Assembly (NCBI GenBank): GCA_004367505.1
Contig: SFCB01000102.1
Coordinates: 1 to 62,453 of the forward strand
Length of the DNA stretch: 62,453 nt
Origin: Chloroflexi bacterium OHK40
GTDB taxonomy: Bacteria; Chloroflexota; Chloroflexia; Chloroflexales; Chloroflexaceae
Direction: 5' to 3'
In this document: one piece after another, positions 26,531 through 36,443 of the stretch
Layout of the letters: each line of letters starts with the position of its first letter
Position numbering within the stretch: the first letter of the stretch is position 1
Position numbers and translations under genes: made by a program
The notes under the pieces: generated by a model
What the model was told of the DNA's origin: nothing
Database searches by the model: none
What the model saw: only the letters and a program-made list of their open reading frames with translations

Positions 26531-27450
26531 CAACGTGGGAGGCCGGCGAGCGCCACGGCCACCTCGGCGGCCACGCGGGCGTTCTGGCGCAAGAGGGCCA
26601 GGTTGGTGCCCACACTCTCGCCGTGCGTCTCCTCGGCCATAGCGGCGAGCAGATAGGGCGTCACGGCGGGGCCGCGCACATTGGCGGCCTCTGCCCGGGC
26701 CAGCGCCCGCGCGATGGCAGCCTCGACGTCGTCGCGCGGCAGCGCGACCTCAGCCGGAGGTGGGACGCAGAGCAGCAGGCCGCCTGGCGCGGCGACAGCA
26801 GCAAGGGTTCGCTGGGCCCGCCAGAGGCGAGCCGCTTCGCGAGCGCCCGCCACCTCGGCGGGGAGCGGCAGCCCACTGCTGCGGCTGTAGAATGCCGGGA
26901 GCTCACCAACACCATAGCCCACCACCGGCACCCCCAGGGTCTCCAGGTACTCCAGCGTCGCCGGCAGATCGAGGATGGCCTTGGCGCCAGCACAGACGAC
27001 CAGCACCGGCGTGCGGGCCAGTTCGGTCAGGTCGGCGGAGACATCCCAGCTGCGCGCGGCGCCACGATGCACCCCACCGATCCCCCCTGTGGCAAAGACC
27101 TCCACCCCGGCCGCCGCCGCGAGGGCCATGGTGGCAGCGACGGTGGTGGCGCCGTCTGCGCCCTGGGCGGCCGCCACAGCGATATCGCGCCGGCTCAGCT
27201 TGCGTACTGCCCCGCCCGCCGTGGCGAATCGCTCCAGGTCGGTTGCGCTGAGACCCACGGTTGGCACACCTCTGGCAACACCAACCGTGGCGGGCACGGC
27301 GCCCGCCGCCCGAACCTCGGCCTCCAGCGCCCGAGCCGCCTGAAGGTTCTCCGGGAAGGGCAGACCGTGGCTGATCAGGGTACTCTCCAGGGCCACCACA
27401 GGGCGGCTTTCATCCAGGGCGGCGGCGACTTCAGCCGAGAGGCGGAGCAT
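26530..27450 (-). CDS. psuG: Pseudouridine-5'-phosphate glycosidase
   Basis: This enzyme cleaves the C-C bond of pseudouridine 5'-phosphate to uracil and ribose 5-phosphate, recycling the modified base from RNA. The 306-residue length fits the PsuG/IndA family. Family motifs seen are VALESTLISHGLP near residues 18-30, ATVGVARGVPTVG near 54, KLSRRDIAVAAAQGADGATTVAATM near 84-108, FATGGIGGVHRGA near 119, and TPYLLA...THGESVGTNLALL near the C-terminus. The usual partner, PsuK (pseudouridine kinase), is not in the window. It is the last gene of a compact minus-strand run that begins with uvrC. Confidence 0.95.
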   Translation of the reverse strand: MLRLSAEVAAALDESRPVVALESTLISHGLPFPENLQAARALEAEVRAAGAVPATVGVARGVPTVGLSATDLERFATAGGAVRKLSRRDIAVAAAQGADGATTVAATMALAAAAGVEVFATGGIGGVHRGAARSWDVSADLTELARTPVLVVCAGAKAILDLPATLEYLETLGVPVVGYGVGELPAFYSRSSGLPLPAEVAGAREAARLWRAQRTLAAVAAPGGLLLCVPPPAEVALPRDDVEAAIARALARAEAANVRGPAVTPYLLAAMAEETHGESVGTNLALLRQNARVAAEVAVALAGLPR

Positions 27451-27479
27451 GCGAACGCCTTTCTACACGCAGGGTGCTG

Positions 27480-28643
27480 CTATCCCTCCACGGGCGCGCC
27501 GGCCCGATCGACCAGGTAGGCAGCGATCTGGTGGCGCCGGGCGAGGGTCAGGTCGGCGGCGGAACCCTCAACGAGCACGAGAGCCAGGCGCAGGCCACGG
27601 CGCCGCAGCGGGAGCAGGCGCTCCAGCAGCGCGGGGACCCCGCCGGCGGCAACGACAACCACGGTGCTGCCCCAGCCAAGCCCGGACGCGGCCCGAACCA
27701 AGACGGCGCTGATATCACCGGTGCCAGCGGGCTCCAGGCACCCGAGCAGGCGGAGGATGGCGATCAGGTGCGGGCGTCCGTGGCCAGGGGCGATCGGGGC
27801 AGCCGGCGCTCCGGCGAGCGGATCGAGGCCGCTGGTGCAGAGCGCCACCGGCTGGCCCCGGCTCACCAGGTCGGCGGCGATCGACGCCGTCGCCACGACG
27901 GCCCGCTCCAGGTTGTCGTAGGTATAGCGGCCGGGATACTCGGCACGGCTAAAGGCAAGTGCCAGGAGCGTCTCACGGGCGATGGCGGGCTCATGGCGCC
28001 GCACCTCGAGTGTGCCGGTGCGGGCGCTACTCTTCCAATCGATCTGGCGCACACTGTCACCCGGGGCGTAGGGCCGCACCCCGATCGGCCGTGCCGGATC
28101 GTTGAAGAGGCTGCCGGGGGCCGGGCGGGCTCCGTAGGGCAGGGCCGCTGGGAGACCGAGCTCGCGGAGCGGCAAGACCTGTGGATAGATCACCAGGTGG
28201 TCGGTGGCCAAGCCCTCTAGCGGCTGTTCGAAGAGACCGAGCACATCACCGGTGCGCATCTGGAGCGGGCCAAGCTGGTAGAGGCCGCGCTGGCGCCCTT
28301 CGAGCGTATAACCCACCAGGCGCTCTTCGCGGGCGCCGAGGGCGATCACCCGCCGCACTGATGGCGCGCTGCGCAGCGCGGACGGCAGGCTCTCGTGCAG
28401 CGCCAGCCAGGGGATCGGTACAATACCCGCGTTGCGCACAACGATTGTGATCGCGATCGGCTCGCCGGGAAAGGCCGCCTGCGGTGCCACGCGGGACCAG
28501 CGAACCGAGCGAGCGGCGGTACGCACCCACACCCAGGCCACGAACTGCACACCGACGAGCACATAGAGCAGGTAGAAAAAGAGCTCGGCCCGCAGCCCGG
28601 CGGCGAGGACAAGGATGAGGAGGGTAAGGAGGCGCAGTTCCAT
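27480..28643 (-). CDS. DUF58 domain protein
   Basis: The 387-residue protein has two membrane helices in the first 45 residues, an Ig-like/beta segment up to about 160, and the DUF58 signature RPYAPGDSVRQIDWKSSART near residues 188-207, followed by a von Willebrand factor A-like fold. DUF58 proteins usually stand beside a MoxR AAA ATPase and a transglutaminase-like protein and are linked to cell-envelope or complex assembly; neither partner is present here. The start is only 6 bp after the carboxylase stop, and psuG follows 29 bp later, so it is co-transcribed with unrelated genes. Its function in this organism is open. Confidence 0.88.
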   Translation of the reverse strand: MELRLLTLLILVLAAGLRAELFFYLLYVLVGVQFVAWVWVRTAARSVRWSRVAPQAAFPGEPIAITIVVRNAGIVPIPWLALHESLPSALRSAPSVRRVIALGAREERLVGYTLEGRQRGLYQLGPLQMRTGDVLGLFEQPLEGLATDHLVIYPQVLPLRELGLPAALPYGARPAPGSLFNDPARPIGVRPYAPGDSVRQIDWKSSARTGTLEVRRHEPAIARETLLALAFSRAEYPGRYTYDNLERAVVATASIAADLVSRGQPVALCTSGLDPLAGAPAAPIAPGHGRPHLIAILRLLGCLEPAGTGDISAVLVRAASGLGWGSTVVVVAAGGVPALLERLLPLRRRGLRLALVLVEGSAADLTLARRHQIAAYLVDRAGAPVEG

Positions 28644-28649
28644 CCTGGC

Positions 28650-30257
28650 TCACATCCGAAACACCCCGAATACCGTCGGCGCCACCGGCGCATTGGCGGC
28701 CGCCGCCAGTCCGAGCGCCAGAGCCTTGCGGGTGTCCACCGGATCGAGCACGCCATCGTCCCAGAGACGGGCGGTCGAGTAGTAGGGGCTCCCCTCGCGC
28801 TCATACTTCTCGAGGATGGGCGCCTTAAACTGCTCCTGCTCCGCCGGCGTTAGATCCTGACCACGGGCGAGCAGGTTCTCGCGTCGCACCGTCAGCAGAA
28901 CGGTGGCCGCCTGGGGCCCACCCATCACGCTGATCCGGGCGTTGGGCCACATCCAGAGCTGGCGTGGCTGGTAGGCCCGACCGCACATACCGTAGTTCCC
29001 GGCCCCAAAGGAGCCGCCCACCACTACGGTGAACTTGGGCACATTCGCGCAACTCACCGCCGTCACCAGCTTCGCGCCGTCTTTGGCGATGCCACCATTC
29101 TCATACTGCTTGCCAACCATAAAGCCGGTGATATTCTGAAGGAAGAGCAGCGGCACGCCGCGCGCGCAGCAAAGCTCGATGAAGTGGGCGCCCTTGAGCG
29201 CGCTCTCGCTGAAGAGGATACCGTTGTTTGCCAGAATGCCAACCGGAATGCCCTCGATATGGGCGAAGCCGCACACCAGAGTGGTGCCGTAGCGAGTCTT
29301 GAACTCGTGGAGCCGGCTGCCATCCACCAGGCGAGCGATGATCTCGCGGATGTCGTAGCTCTTGCGGGTATCGCGGGGGAGGATGCCATAGAGCTCCTCC
29401 GGGTCGTAGGCTGGTGGCTCGGGGGCTTGCAGCGGCCAGGGCGCCCGCCGGCGCGGGCCGAGGGTAGCGACGATGTCGCGCACGATCCCGAGGGCCTCCC
29501 GGTCGTTCTCCGCGTAGTGGTCGGCCACGCCCGAGAGGCGCGTATGCACGTCGGCGCCGCCGAGTTCCTCCGCGCTCACCTCTTCGCCGGTCGCGGCCTT
29601 CACCAGGGGCGGGCCACCAAGAAAGATCGTGCCGGTGCCCTTGACGATCACCACCTCGTCGCTCATGGCGGGCACGTAGGCGCCGCCCGCCGTGCACGAG
29701 CCCATCACGGCGGCGATCTGGGGGATGCCCCGGGCCGACATCTGGGCCTGGTTGTAGAAGATCCGCCCAAAGTGGTCGCGGTCGGGGAAGACGTCGGCCT
29801 GCAGCGGCAAGAAGGCGCCGCCGCTGTCCACCAGGTAGATGCAGGGCAGGTGGTTCTCCTGGGCGATCTCCTGGGCCCGCAGGTGTTTCTTGACAGTGAG
29901 GGGGTAGTAGGTGCCACCCTTAACGGTGGCATCGTTGGCCACGATCACCACCTCGCGGCCGCTCACCCGGCCGATCCCCGTGACGATCCCGGCGCCGGGC
30001 ACATCGTCGCCGTAGACCTCGTAGGCGGCCAGGGGGCTGAACTCCAGGAAGGCGGTACCCTCATCCAGCAGCACATCCACCCGTTCGCGCACCAGCAGCT
30101 TGCCGCGCTCGGTGTGGCGCCGGCGGGCCTCCTCACTGCCGCCCCGGGCCGCAGCGGCCACCCGTTCGCGCAACTCGGCGGCCAGGGCCCGGTGGAAGGC
30201 GGCGTTGGCCTGAAACTCTTCGCTCCGGGTGCTGATGTGGGAGTGAATGCGGGACAT
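28650..30257 (-). CDS. Acyl-CoA carboxylase beta (carboxyltransferase) subunit, MccB-like
   Basis: The 535-residue protein is a biotin-dependent carboxyltransferase, closest in length and motifs to the methylcrotonyl-CoA carboxylase beta subunit (leucine degradation), though propionyl- or geranyl-CoA carboxylases remain possible. Visible motifs are the N-terminal crotonase-like half with [19 protein letters not shown] (near 114) and [18 protein letters not shown] (near 186), and the C-terminal half with [20 protein letters not shown] (near 342) and [19 protein letters not shown] (near 415). The start is set at 30257; the extension to 30302 overlaps the upstream gene. The biotin carboxylase/BCCP alpha subunit is not in the window. 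Confidence 0.9.
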   Translation of the reverse strand: MSRIHSHISTRSEEFQANAAFHRALAAELRERVAAAARGGSEEARRRHTERGKLLVRERVDVLLDEGTAFLEFSPLAAYEVYGDDVPGAGIVTGIGRVSGREVVIVANDATVKGGTYYPLTVKKHLRAQEIAQENHLPCIYLVDSGGAFLPLQADVFPDRDHFGRIFYNQAQMSARGIPQIAAVMGSCTAGGAYVPAMSDEVVIVKGTGTIFLGGPPLVKAATGEEVSAEELGGADVHTRLSGVADHYAENDREALGIVRDIVATLGPRRRAPWPLQAPEPPAYDPEELYGILPRDTRKSYDIREIIARLVDGSRLHEFKTRYGTTLVCGFAHIEGIPVGILANNGILFSESALKGAHFIELCCARGVPLLFLQNITGFMVGKQYENGGIAKDGAKLVTAVSCANVPKFTVVVGGSFGAGNYGMCGRAYQPRQLWMWPNARISVMGGPQAATVLLTVRRENLLARGQDLTPAEQEQFKAPILEKYEREGSPYYSTARLWDDGVLDPVDTRKALALGLAAAANAPVAPTVFGVFRM

Positions 30258-30270
30258 AGGGTCTCGTCCG

Positions 30271-31251
30271 TCACAGGCCCACGCGCTCGCGGAATCCCGC
30301 AAGCTCGGCCAGACTGATGCTTGCGCCGCAGAGGATGATCACCAGGTGAGCAGCGGGATCGAGCCGCCCGGCAAGCCGGCGGGCCGCGCTGAGCGTACAG
30401 GCAGCGGCCGGTTCCACCAGCAGGTGGCAATGGTCGAGGATCCAGAGCAGGTCGGCCACGGCGCCGTGGTCGGGCACCACCAGCACCTCCTCGACATGGC
30501 GCTGCACGAGCTCCATCGTCAGCGCGCAGACGGCGGGCGCGCCGAGGGTTGCGGCGAGAGAGGTGATGGCGGGCAACGGCACCACCTTACCGGCCGCCAG
30601 CGCCTGGCTCATCGCGTCGGCGCCTTCGGTCTCCACACCCCAGACGCGCACTTCCGGGCGCAGCGCTCTGGCGGCAAGCGCCACGCCACCGATCATGCCG
30701 CCACCGCCGATACTGGCGATGATGTCGGTGACGTCGGGCGCGTCGGCGATCAACTCCAGGCCAAGGGTGCCCTGGCCGGCAACCACCTCCGGGTCGTCGA
30801 AGGGGTGAACATAGGTGAGCCCCTCGCGCTCGAGCGCCTCGGCCCGGGCGAAGCCCTCAGCCGGGGTGGGCAAGAGCTCGACCTCGGCGCCGTAGGCGCG
30901 AGCAGCGGCAACGGCCGAGGGCGCCGTAGACTGGAACATCACAATCCTGGCCCGCAGCCCGAGCCTGCTGGCGGCGAAGGCCACCGCCTTTCCGTGATTG
31001 CCGCCGCTGACGGCCACCAGCCCCCGCTCGCGCTGGGCGGGAGTGAGGCTGAGCAGCTTGTTGAAGGCGCCCCGGGGCTTGAACGAGGCCGTCTCCTGGA
31101 GAAACTCGTACTTCAGCGAGACGCGGACACCAAGCAACTCGCTGAGCGCCCGGCTGGGGAGCAGCGGCGTGCGCAGTACGTAGGGGGCGATCCGCGTGGC
31201 TGCCGCCTCGATCCGAGCAAGCGTGACGGCGCCGGCACTCGGGCTATGCAT
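30271..31251 (-). CDS. PLP-dependent threonine/serine dehydratase-like protein
   Basis: This 326-residue fold-type II PLP enzyme resembles catabolic threonine/serine dehydratases and serine racemases. The PLP lysine is in TASFKPRGA (near residues 55-63), the usual SFK-x-RGA; the substrate loop is [10 protein letters not shown] (near 82) and the phosphate cup GGGGMIGG (near 178). The final GAS in LCGASISL takes the place of the usual SGGN. It lacks the C-terminal ACT domain of biosynthetic IlvA, so a catabolic or racemase role is more likely. Its start overlaps the end of the Uma2 relic by 8 bp, and the carboxylase gene follows after 13 bp. Confidence 0.88.
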   Translation of the reverse strand: MHSPSAGAVTLARIEAAATRIAPYVLRTPLLPSRALSELLGVRVSLKYEFLQETASFKPRGAFNKLLSLTPAQRERGLVAVSGGNHGKAVAFAASRLGLRARIVMFQSTAPSAVAAARAYGAEVELLPTPAEGFARAEALEREGLTYVHPFDDPEVVAGQGTLGLELIADAPDVTDIIASIGGGGMIGGVALAARALRPEVRVWGVETEGADAMSQALAAGKVVPLPAITSLAATLGAPAVCALTMELVQRHVEEVLVVPDHGAVADLLWILDHCHLLVEPAAACTLSAARRLAGRLDPAAHLVIILCGASISLAELAGFRERVGL

Positions 31252-31654
31252 CGGCAGTGGCCTCCTGGCCAGTGGGCGGCAGATCTACGCAGCGCGCGGC
31301 GACATGGCAGGCGAACCCTGGCAACAGCGGCGCGGTCAGCGTCTCGACCAGCGCGCCCGTGGCTACCAGGGTATGACAGGGGCCAACCGACCGATCGACC
31401 TGTACCACCCGGGCGACACGGCTCAGCAGCCATTCCTCGCGCACACCCTGGAAGGCATCGCGGGCCAGGTTGCGCTCGCGGTCGCGCTGCTCGTTCCGGG
31501 CACCTCTGGAGGGTACCTCCGAGACAAGCTGATGCTCAAGGGTTGGCTGCGTCATCACCTGTAGATCGCCTTCGATCCGCTCATAGCGCTTCCCATCACC
31601 CTCAGTCAAGGCGTCGAGCGCCGCAACTGTGAGACGGGCCGGGATGGTAGTCAT
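31244..31654 (-). pseudogene. Uma2 (DUF820) endonuclease-fold relic with a central deletion
   Basis: The frame encodes 136 residues instead of the usual 180-200 of Uma2-family proteins. The beginning (MTTIPARLTVAALDALTEGD, then KRYERIEGDLQVM) and the end (GVREEWLLSRVARVVQVDRS; LTAPLLPGFACHV) match the family well. The middle, which normally carries the catalytic aspartate and the D-L-V-V-E-V-L-S-P-S segment, is missing: after TLEHQLVSEV the reading continues PSRGARNEQRD. The loss kept the frame, so a shortened protein could still be made, but it lacks the full nuclease site. Uma2 genes are abundant and recently duplicated in Chloroflexi and cyanobacteria, so decayed copies are expected. It starts 9 bp after uvrC. 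Confidence 0.7.
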
Positions 31655-31663
31655 GGCCTTCTC

Positions 31664-33643
31664 CTACAGCATGCCCTTGAGCTGCTCGGCGGCCTTGCGG
31701 GTCATCCCCGGCACGGCGGCGATCTCCTCCACGCTGGCCCGGCGCAGCGCATCAAGCGAGCCGAAGGCCTTGAGCAGGGCCTTCTTGCGCTTGGGGCCAA
31801 TGCCGGCGATCTCCTCAAGCGGCGAAGCGAGGGCGGCCCTGGAGCGCAACTTGCGGTGGTAGCTGATCGCGAAGCGGTGGGCCTCCTCGTCCACGCGCTG
31901 CACGAGGTTCAACGCGCGGCTGGTGCGGTCGAGCACGATCACCTCCGGCTGATCGGGGCGCACCAGATCGAAGCGGTTGCGGTCGGGGCCCTTGGCCACA
32001 CCGACCACCGGAATGCGCTCGAAGCCAAGCGCGGCCAGGGCAGCCACGGCGGCGTTCACCTGGGCACGGCCCCCATCGATCAGCACCAGGTCGGGGAGCT
32101 CGGCCCACTTCTCGATCGCCTCGGCCCGCTGATCGGGGGGCAGGTCTGCGCGCTGCTCAGCCTCATCGGTCGCGGAGCGACGCTCGGCGGCCGGATCGTC
32201 CGGCTCCTCGGTGGAGAGCGCCTCGGCGGCGCGCTTGAAGCGGCGAGTGATCACCTCGGCGATCGAGGCGACATCGTTGGCACCCTGGACCGTCCGGATC
32301 TTGAAGCGGCGATAGGCGGAGGGCCTGGGCTCGCCGCGCTCGAAGACGACCATGCTAGCCACCGACTGCTGGCCCTGGGTGTTGGAGATGTCGTAACACT
32401 CGATGCGCCGGGGCATATCGGGCAGGTCCAGCAGATCACGCAGTTCGGCCAGCCCGGCTACGGCGCGCTGTTCGGAGTTGAGCCACTGCTGACGCAGCTC
32501 CTCCAGCTTCTGGCGGGCGTTGTTGGCGGCGAACTCCACGAGCTGTTTCTTCTCGCCACGGCGGGGCACCACGAGCTCCACCCGCTGGCCGGCCTTCTGC
32601 TGGAGCCAGGCAGCGATCATCATGGGCTCGTCAACATGCTCGGCGAGCAGCAGGTTGGGCGGGATGTTCGGGGCGCTATCGTAGAACTGGGTGATGAACG
32701 AGCTCAGCAAGGCCTGGTCGCTCTCGCCCTCGGAGCCCTGGAGCGGGAACGTCTCGGCGTTGATCAGCTTACCGCCGCGCACAAAGAGCACCTGCACCAC
32801 AGCGGAGCCCTCCTCGCGAGCGAAGGCGATCACGTCCTGGTCGGTCTCAACAGTACGTAGCACCTGCTGGCGCTCGGAGATCTTCTCGATCGCCGTGATC
32901 CGATCGCGCAGGTAGGCGGCGCGCTCAAAGTTCAACTCCTCGGCGGCGGCCTCCATCTGGGCGCGGATCGAACGAACGACTGCCTCGGTCCGGCCCTCCA
33001 GGAACTGGCAGACCTGCTCGATCGCGGCGCGGTACTCCTCTTTGCTCACGAGTCCGGGCACGCAGGGGCCGAGGCAGCGACGCATCTGGTAGTAGGTGCA
33101 GGGCCGGCCCTTACGGCGATGCTCCTTGAACCAGCTCTCGGAGCAAGTAAAGGTGGGGCGGAAGGCAAAGAGCTTGTTGAGCGTATCAAGGGCCTTATAG
33201 GCCGAGCCGGCGCTGGCATAGGGGCCGAAGTAGCGGGCGCCGTCCTTGTCCACCCGGCGCACCCAGGCCACACGGGGCCACTCCTCCTGCACCGTCACTT
33301 TAATATAGGGGTAGGACTTGTCGTCCTTGAGCAGAATGTTGTACGGGGGGCGATGCTGCTTGATCAGGTTCATCTCAAGCAGCAGAGCCTCCAACTCGCT
33401 CTGCGTAACGATCACATCGAAATCGGCGATCCGGCTGACGAGGCGGCGGGTCTTCTCGTTCAGGCCACGAGGCGCGCCAAAGTAGGAGCGCATCCGATCG
33501 CGCAGGCGCTTGCTCTTGCCGACGTAGAGCAGCTTGCCCTGGGCGTCCTTCCAGAGGTAGACGCCGGGGGCCTCGGGGACGCGACGGAGGCGCTCGTCGA
33601 AGCCTTCGCGGTCGACAATGGCGGTAGCGGAGAAGTCGGGCAT
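31664..33643 (-). CDS. uvrC: Excinuclease ABC subunit C
   Basis: UvrC makes both incisions in nucleotide excision repair together with UvrA and UvrB. The 659-residue protein has the GIY-YIG nuclease first (GVYLWKDAQGKLLYVGKSKR, about 27-46, for the 3' cut), a cysteine-containing segment (CTYYQMRRCLGPC, near 183-195), the UVR domain (about 220-245, binds UvrB), the RNase H-like endonuclease domain with IECYDISN (near 417) and LVLIDGGRAQVNAA (near 524) for the 5' cut, and paired helix-hairpin-helix motifs at the C-terminus (EIAGIGPKRKKALL; EIAAVPGMTRKAAEQL). An unusual acidic stretch between about 470 and 510 is a small insertion. It leads a compact minus-strand run of six frames. Confidence 0.96.
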   Translation of the reverse strand: MPDFSATAIVDREGFDERLRRVPEAPGVYLWKDAQGKLLYVGKSKRLRDRMRSYFGAPRGLNEKTRRLVSRIADFDVIVTQSELEALLLEMNLIKQHRPPYNILLKDDKSYPYIKVTVQEEWPRVAWVRRVDKDGARYFGPYASAGSAYKALDTLNKLFAFRPTFTCSESWFKEHRRKGRPCTYYQMRRCLGPCVPGLVSKEEYRAAIEQVCQFLEGRTEAVVRSIRAQMEAAAEELNFERAAYLRDRITAIEKISERQQVLRTVETDQDVIAFAREEGSAVVQVLFVRGGKLINAETFPLQGSEGESDQALLSSFITQFYDSAPNIPPNLLLAEHVDEPMMIAAWLQQKAGQRVELVVPRRGEKKQLVEFAANNARQKLEELRQQWLNSEQRAVAGLAELRDLLDLPDMPRRIECYDISNTQGQQSVASMVVFERGEPRPSAYRRFKIRTVQGANDVASIAEVITRRFKRAAEALSTEEPDDPAAERRSATDEAEQRADLPPDQRAEAIEKWAELPDLVLIDGGRAQVNAAVAALAALGFERIPVVGVAKGPDRNRFDLVRPDQPEVIVLDRTSRALNLVQRVDEEAHRFAISYHRKLRSRAALASPLEEIAGIGPKRKKALLKAFGSLDALRRASVEEIAAVPGMTRKAAEQLKGML

Positions 33644-33686
33644 AGAACCATTGTACCACCTTCATCCGTTTGTCATCTCGCTAGAG

Positions 33687-33692
33687 TATACT
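33687..33692 (+). promoter_or_regulatory. Possible -10 (TATACT) for the phosphoesterase gene
   Basis: TATACT lies about 80 nt before the ATG at 33774 in the divergent gap with uvrC. No proper -35 is seen 16-18 bp upstream and it lacks the TG extension. Confidence 0.35.
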
Positions 33693-33773
33693 GGCAGCAA
33701 GGCGCGACGTGGCGGCAGGAAGCTCGGCGCGCCTTTGTATGCACACAACAGGAACGATAAGGAGCGAGCCGGA

Positions 33774-34727
33774 ATGGCGACTACGACACCGCAGCAGCGC
33801 GCCCACAGCGCCGGGCCGCGCTTTGATCCGCGGCCAGGCAAACTCCGCTACTCCCTGCGCTGGCTGAGCGCCCTGGCAGGCGGAGGCACCCTGGCGACGC
33901 TGGCGTTTGCCATGGGCGGGACAGGTGCGGCAGCGGCCCTGGGCGCGCTCGGAGCCACGGGGGTGGCCTATGCGACCATGCACGAGCCACGGCGGCCCCG
34001 GATCGAGCGCGTCACGCTCCACCACCGGGCGCTACCGGCAGATCTGGACGGACTGCGGATCGGTCATCTCAGCGATCTCCACCTCGGGATGCGCTTCACC
34101 GCCGCCAACAGCCGCTGGGCGGCCGAGCGAATGCTGGAGGAAGCGCCCGATCTGCTGGCCCTGACGGGTGATTTCGTAAGTTACGCGCGGGCCATTCCCA
34201 CGCTCGCGCACGTGCTGGCGCCCCTGGCCCGGCTGACGCCTCGCCTGGGGATCTACGCGGTACCGGGGAATCACGACTACTGGGAGGGTGTCGCGGCGAT
34301 CAGGCGGGCGCTGGCGCCCCTGGGGGTGCGCTTCCTGCTCAATGAGCACGTCCTGCTGGAGCGGGGCGGCGCCAGGCTGCTGGTGGCCGGGGTCGATGAC
34401 CAGTGGTCCGGGCGGCCCGACCTGGGCGCGGCCCTGGCCGGCGGGCCGGATGGCGCCTTCCGGGTGCTCCTGGCCCACTGCCCGGACATCGCCGACGAGG
34501 CAGCGGCACGTGGGGTGCACGTACAGCTTTCCGGCCACACCCACGGCGGGCATGTGCGCGCGCCGGGCCTTGGGGCGCTCTGCCTGCCCCGGCACGGCTG
34601 GCGCTACACCATCGGCCACGAACGGATCGGCGCCATGCAGCTCTATGTCAGCCGGGGCCTCGGCGGGGTGCCCCTGCGCTTTGGCTGCCCACCTGAAGCG
34701 ACGGTGATCACCCTCCGGCGGGGGTAG
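33774..34727 (+). CDS. Membrane-anchored calcineurin-type metallophosphoesterase (YkuE/YaeI-like)
   Basis: The 317-residue protein has one or two membrane helices near residues 28-68, then a calcineurin-like phosphoesterase domain with all metal motifs: DLHLG (near 101), TGDF (near 135), GNHDYW (near 164), the AHCPD histidine (near 238) and SGHTHGG (near 256). Relatives such as YkuE and YaeI act on lipid-linked or UDP-linked phosphates at the membrane; the true substrate is unknown. The ATG at 33774 has AAGGAG 10 nt upstream; the longer frame to 33618 overlaps uvrC and is rejected. It is divergent from uvrC and precedes purB. Confidence 0.88.
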   Translation: MATTTPQQRAHSAGPRFDPRPGKLRYSLRWLSALAGGGTLATLAFAMGGTGAAAALGALGATGVAYATMHEPRRPRIERVTLHHRALPADLDGLRIGHLSDLHLGMRFTAANSRWAAERMLEEAPDLLALTGDFVSYARAIPTLAHVLAPLARLTPRLGIYAVPGNHDYWEGVAAIRRALAPLGVRFLLNEHVLLERGGARLLVAGVDDQWSGRPDLGAALAGGPDGAFRVLLAHCPDIADEAAARGVHVQLSGHTHGGHVRAPGLGALCLPRHGWRYTIGHERIGAMQLYVSRGLGGVPLRFGCPPEATVITLRRG

Positions 34728-34851
34728 GGCTCAGGCGCCGCGCTCGAGCCCGAACATCCCGAGCCGCGAAGCACCTGCCAGCAGGCTCATCGCTGCTCCC
34801 ATGTATGGTACTCTCAGCGTAGACTGACGAGAGCTACGAGGAGCGTATTCC

Positions 34852-36246
34852 ATGACAGACGACATGCCACGGCTGGCCGCCCTCTCACCGCTGGATGGGC
34901 GCTACCGGAGCGACGTGGCCGAACTGGCCGGCTACTTCAGTGAGGCGGCCCTCTTCCGCTACCGCGTCCGCGTCGAAGTCGAGTACCTGATCTTCCTCGC
35001 CCGCGCCCCGAGCGTAGGCTTCGTCCCACCCTTCGACGCCGCTCAACAGGCAGCGCTGCGGGCGCTCTACCGCCAGTTCAGCGACGCCGATGCGCTCGCG
35101 ATTGCCGCGTGGGACCGCCGGGTGAACCACGATGTGAAGGCGGTGGAGTACTGGCTGCGCGAGCAACTCGACACGCTCGGGCTTGGCGCCTGGAAGGAGG
35201 CGCTCCACTTCGCGCTCACCTCGGAGGACGTGAACAACCTGGCCTACGGGCTGATGCTGCGCGAGGCGCGCGACCTGGTACTGCTGCCCGCTCTGAGCCG
35301 CCTGCTGGAGCGCCTGCGCGAGCTCGCCGATGGCGAGGCTGCAACGGCCATGCTCGCCCGCACCCATGGCCAGCCAGCCACACCCACCACCTTCGGCAAG
35401 GAGATGAACGTCTTCTTCATGCGCCTGCGCCGCGCCACCGCCGACGTCGCGGCGATCCGGCTCACGGGGAAGCTCAACGGCGCCACGGGCACCTTTGCCG
35501 CGCAGGCCGCCGCCCTGCCAAGGGTTGACTGGCTGAAGTTCTCGAAAGCCTTCGTGCGCTCGCTGGATCTGGAGCCGGTGCTGCTCACAACCCAGATCGA
35601 ACCCCACGATACGCTGGCGGCGCTCTGCGATGCGCTGAAGCGGGCCAACACCGTGCTGATCGATCTCTGCCAGGATCTGTGGCGCTACATCAGCGACGGC
35701 TACCTGGCCCAGGCCCCCAGGCCCGGTGAGGTGGGCTCGTCCACCATGCCCCACAAGGTCAACCCGATCGACTTTGAGAACGCCGAGGGGAACCTGGGGC
35801 TCGCCGGGGCGCTCCTGGAGCACCTGAGCCGCAAGTTGCCGATCTCGCGGCTGCAGCGCGATCTGTCCGACAGCACGGTGCTGCGCAGCCTCGGCGTGGC
35901 CCTCGGCTACAGCCTGCTCGGTTACCAGCGCACCCTCCGTGGCCTCGGCAAGGTCGCCGTGCGCCACCAGGCCCTGCTCGACGATCTCCGCGCCCACCCT
36001 GAAGTGCTGGCCGAGGCCGTGCAGACTATCCTCCGCCGTGAGGGCTACCCCGAGCCTTACGAGGCCCTGAAGGCGCTGACCAGAGGCCGGCCACTGACGC
36101 TGGAGACGCTACGGGCCTTTGTGGAGGGGCTCGAGGTGTCCGAGCCGGTAAAGGCCGAACTGCGCGCCCTGGCGCCGGAGCGCTACACCGGGCTCGCTGC
36201 CGAGCTCGCCCGCCTGCGCGATGAGCAGGCCTTCAGTGGCTGGTAA
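34852..36246 (+). CDS. purB: Adenylosuccinate lyase
   Basis: PurB acts twice in purine synthesis, splitting SAICAR and adenylosuccinate with release of fumarate. The 464-residue protein belongs to the longer, E. coli-like branch: N-terminal LAALSPLDGRY, ARTHGQPATPTTFGKEM (near 166) with the catalytic histidine, and the fumarase/aspartase superfamily signature GSSTMPHKVNPIDFENAEGN (near 294-313) with the mobile catalytic serine loop. A GAGGAG lies about 9 nt before the ATG. It lies 124 bp behind the phosphoesterase gene. No good promoter was found in the gap, so it may be read from upstream. Confidence 0.96.
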   Translation: MTDDMPRLAALSPLDGRYRSDVAELAGYFSEAALFRYRVRVEVEYLIFLARAPSVGFVPPFDAAQQAALRALYRQFSDADALAIAAWDRRVNHDVKAVEYWLREQLDTLGLGAWKEALHFALTSEDVNNLAYGLMLREARDLVLLPALSRLLERLRELADGEAATAMLARTHGQPATPTTFGKEMNVFFMRLRRATADVAAIRLTGKLNGATGTFAAQAAALPRVDWLKFSKAFVRSLDLEPVLLTTQIEPHDTLAALCDALKRANTVLIDLCQDLWRYISDGYLAQAPRPGEVGSSTMPHKVNPIDFENAEGNLGLAGALLEHLSRKLPISRLQRDLSDSTVLRSLGVALGYSLLGYQRTLRGLGKVAVRHQALLDDLRAHPEVLAEAVQTILRREGYPEPYEALKALTRGRPLTLETLRAFVEGLEVSEPVKAELRALAPERYTGLAAELARLRDEQAFSGW

Positions 36247-36308
36247 CGACGGCACTTGACAGAGAAAGGCTCCTTCAACCGATCAGAGCGCGGTACAACC
36301 CCGGCGCG

Positions 36309-36407
36309 TGTAATCGATTATGCGTAAAGAATAAAACGTATGTGCGCATTTTTCCATGGCGTCCTGATGCGCTAAACACGCTGTGGAAAATCTGAAATGC
36401 GTTTCAG
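36309..36407. promoter_or_regulatory. AT-rich upstream region of the HU gene with two dyads
   Basis: Positions about 36305-36415 form the most AT-rich patch of the window. It contains TAATCGATTA (36309-36318), a perfect 10-bp palindrome, and CTGAAA (36392-36397) with TTTCAG (36402-36407). ATGCG occurs four times between 36318 and 36422. These may be protein-binding sites or a curved UP-like element. Confidence 0.4.
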
Positions 36408-36443
36408 GGCATAGAGATGCGCCAGGGGTCTTGACAAGCGCGG

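Noticed and set aside
33650-33676. Minus-strand TACAAT as the uvrC promoter
   Set aside because: The -35 is poor with a 15-bp spacer and the -10 is only 6 nt from the ATG; a leaderless uvrC is possible but not supported.
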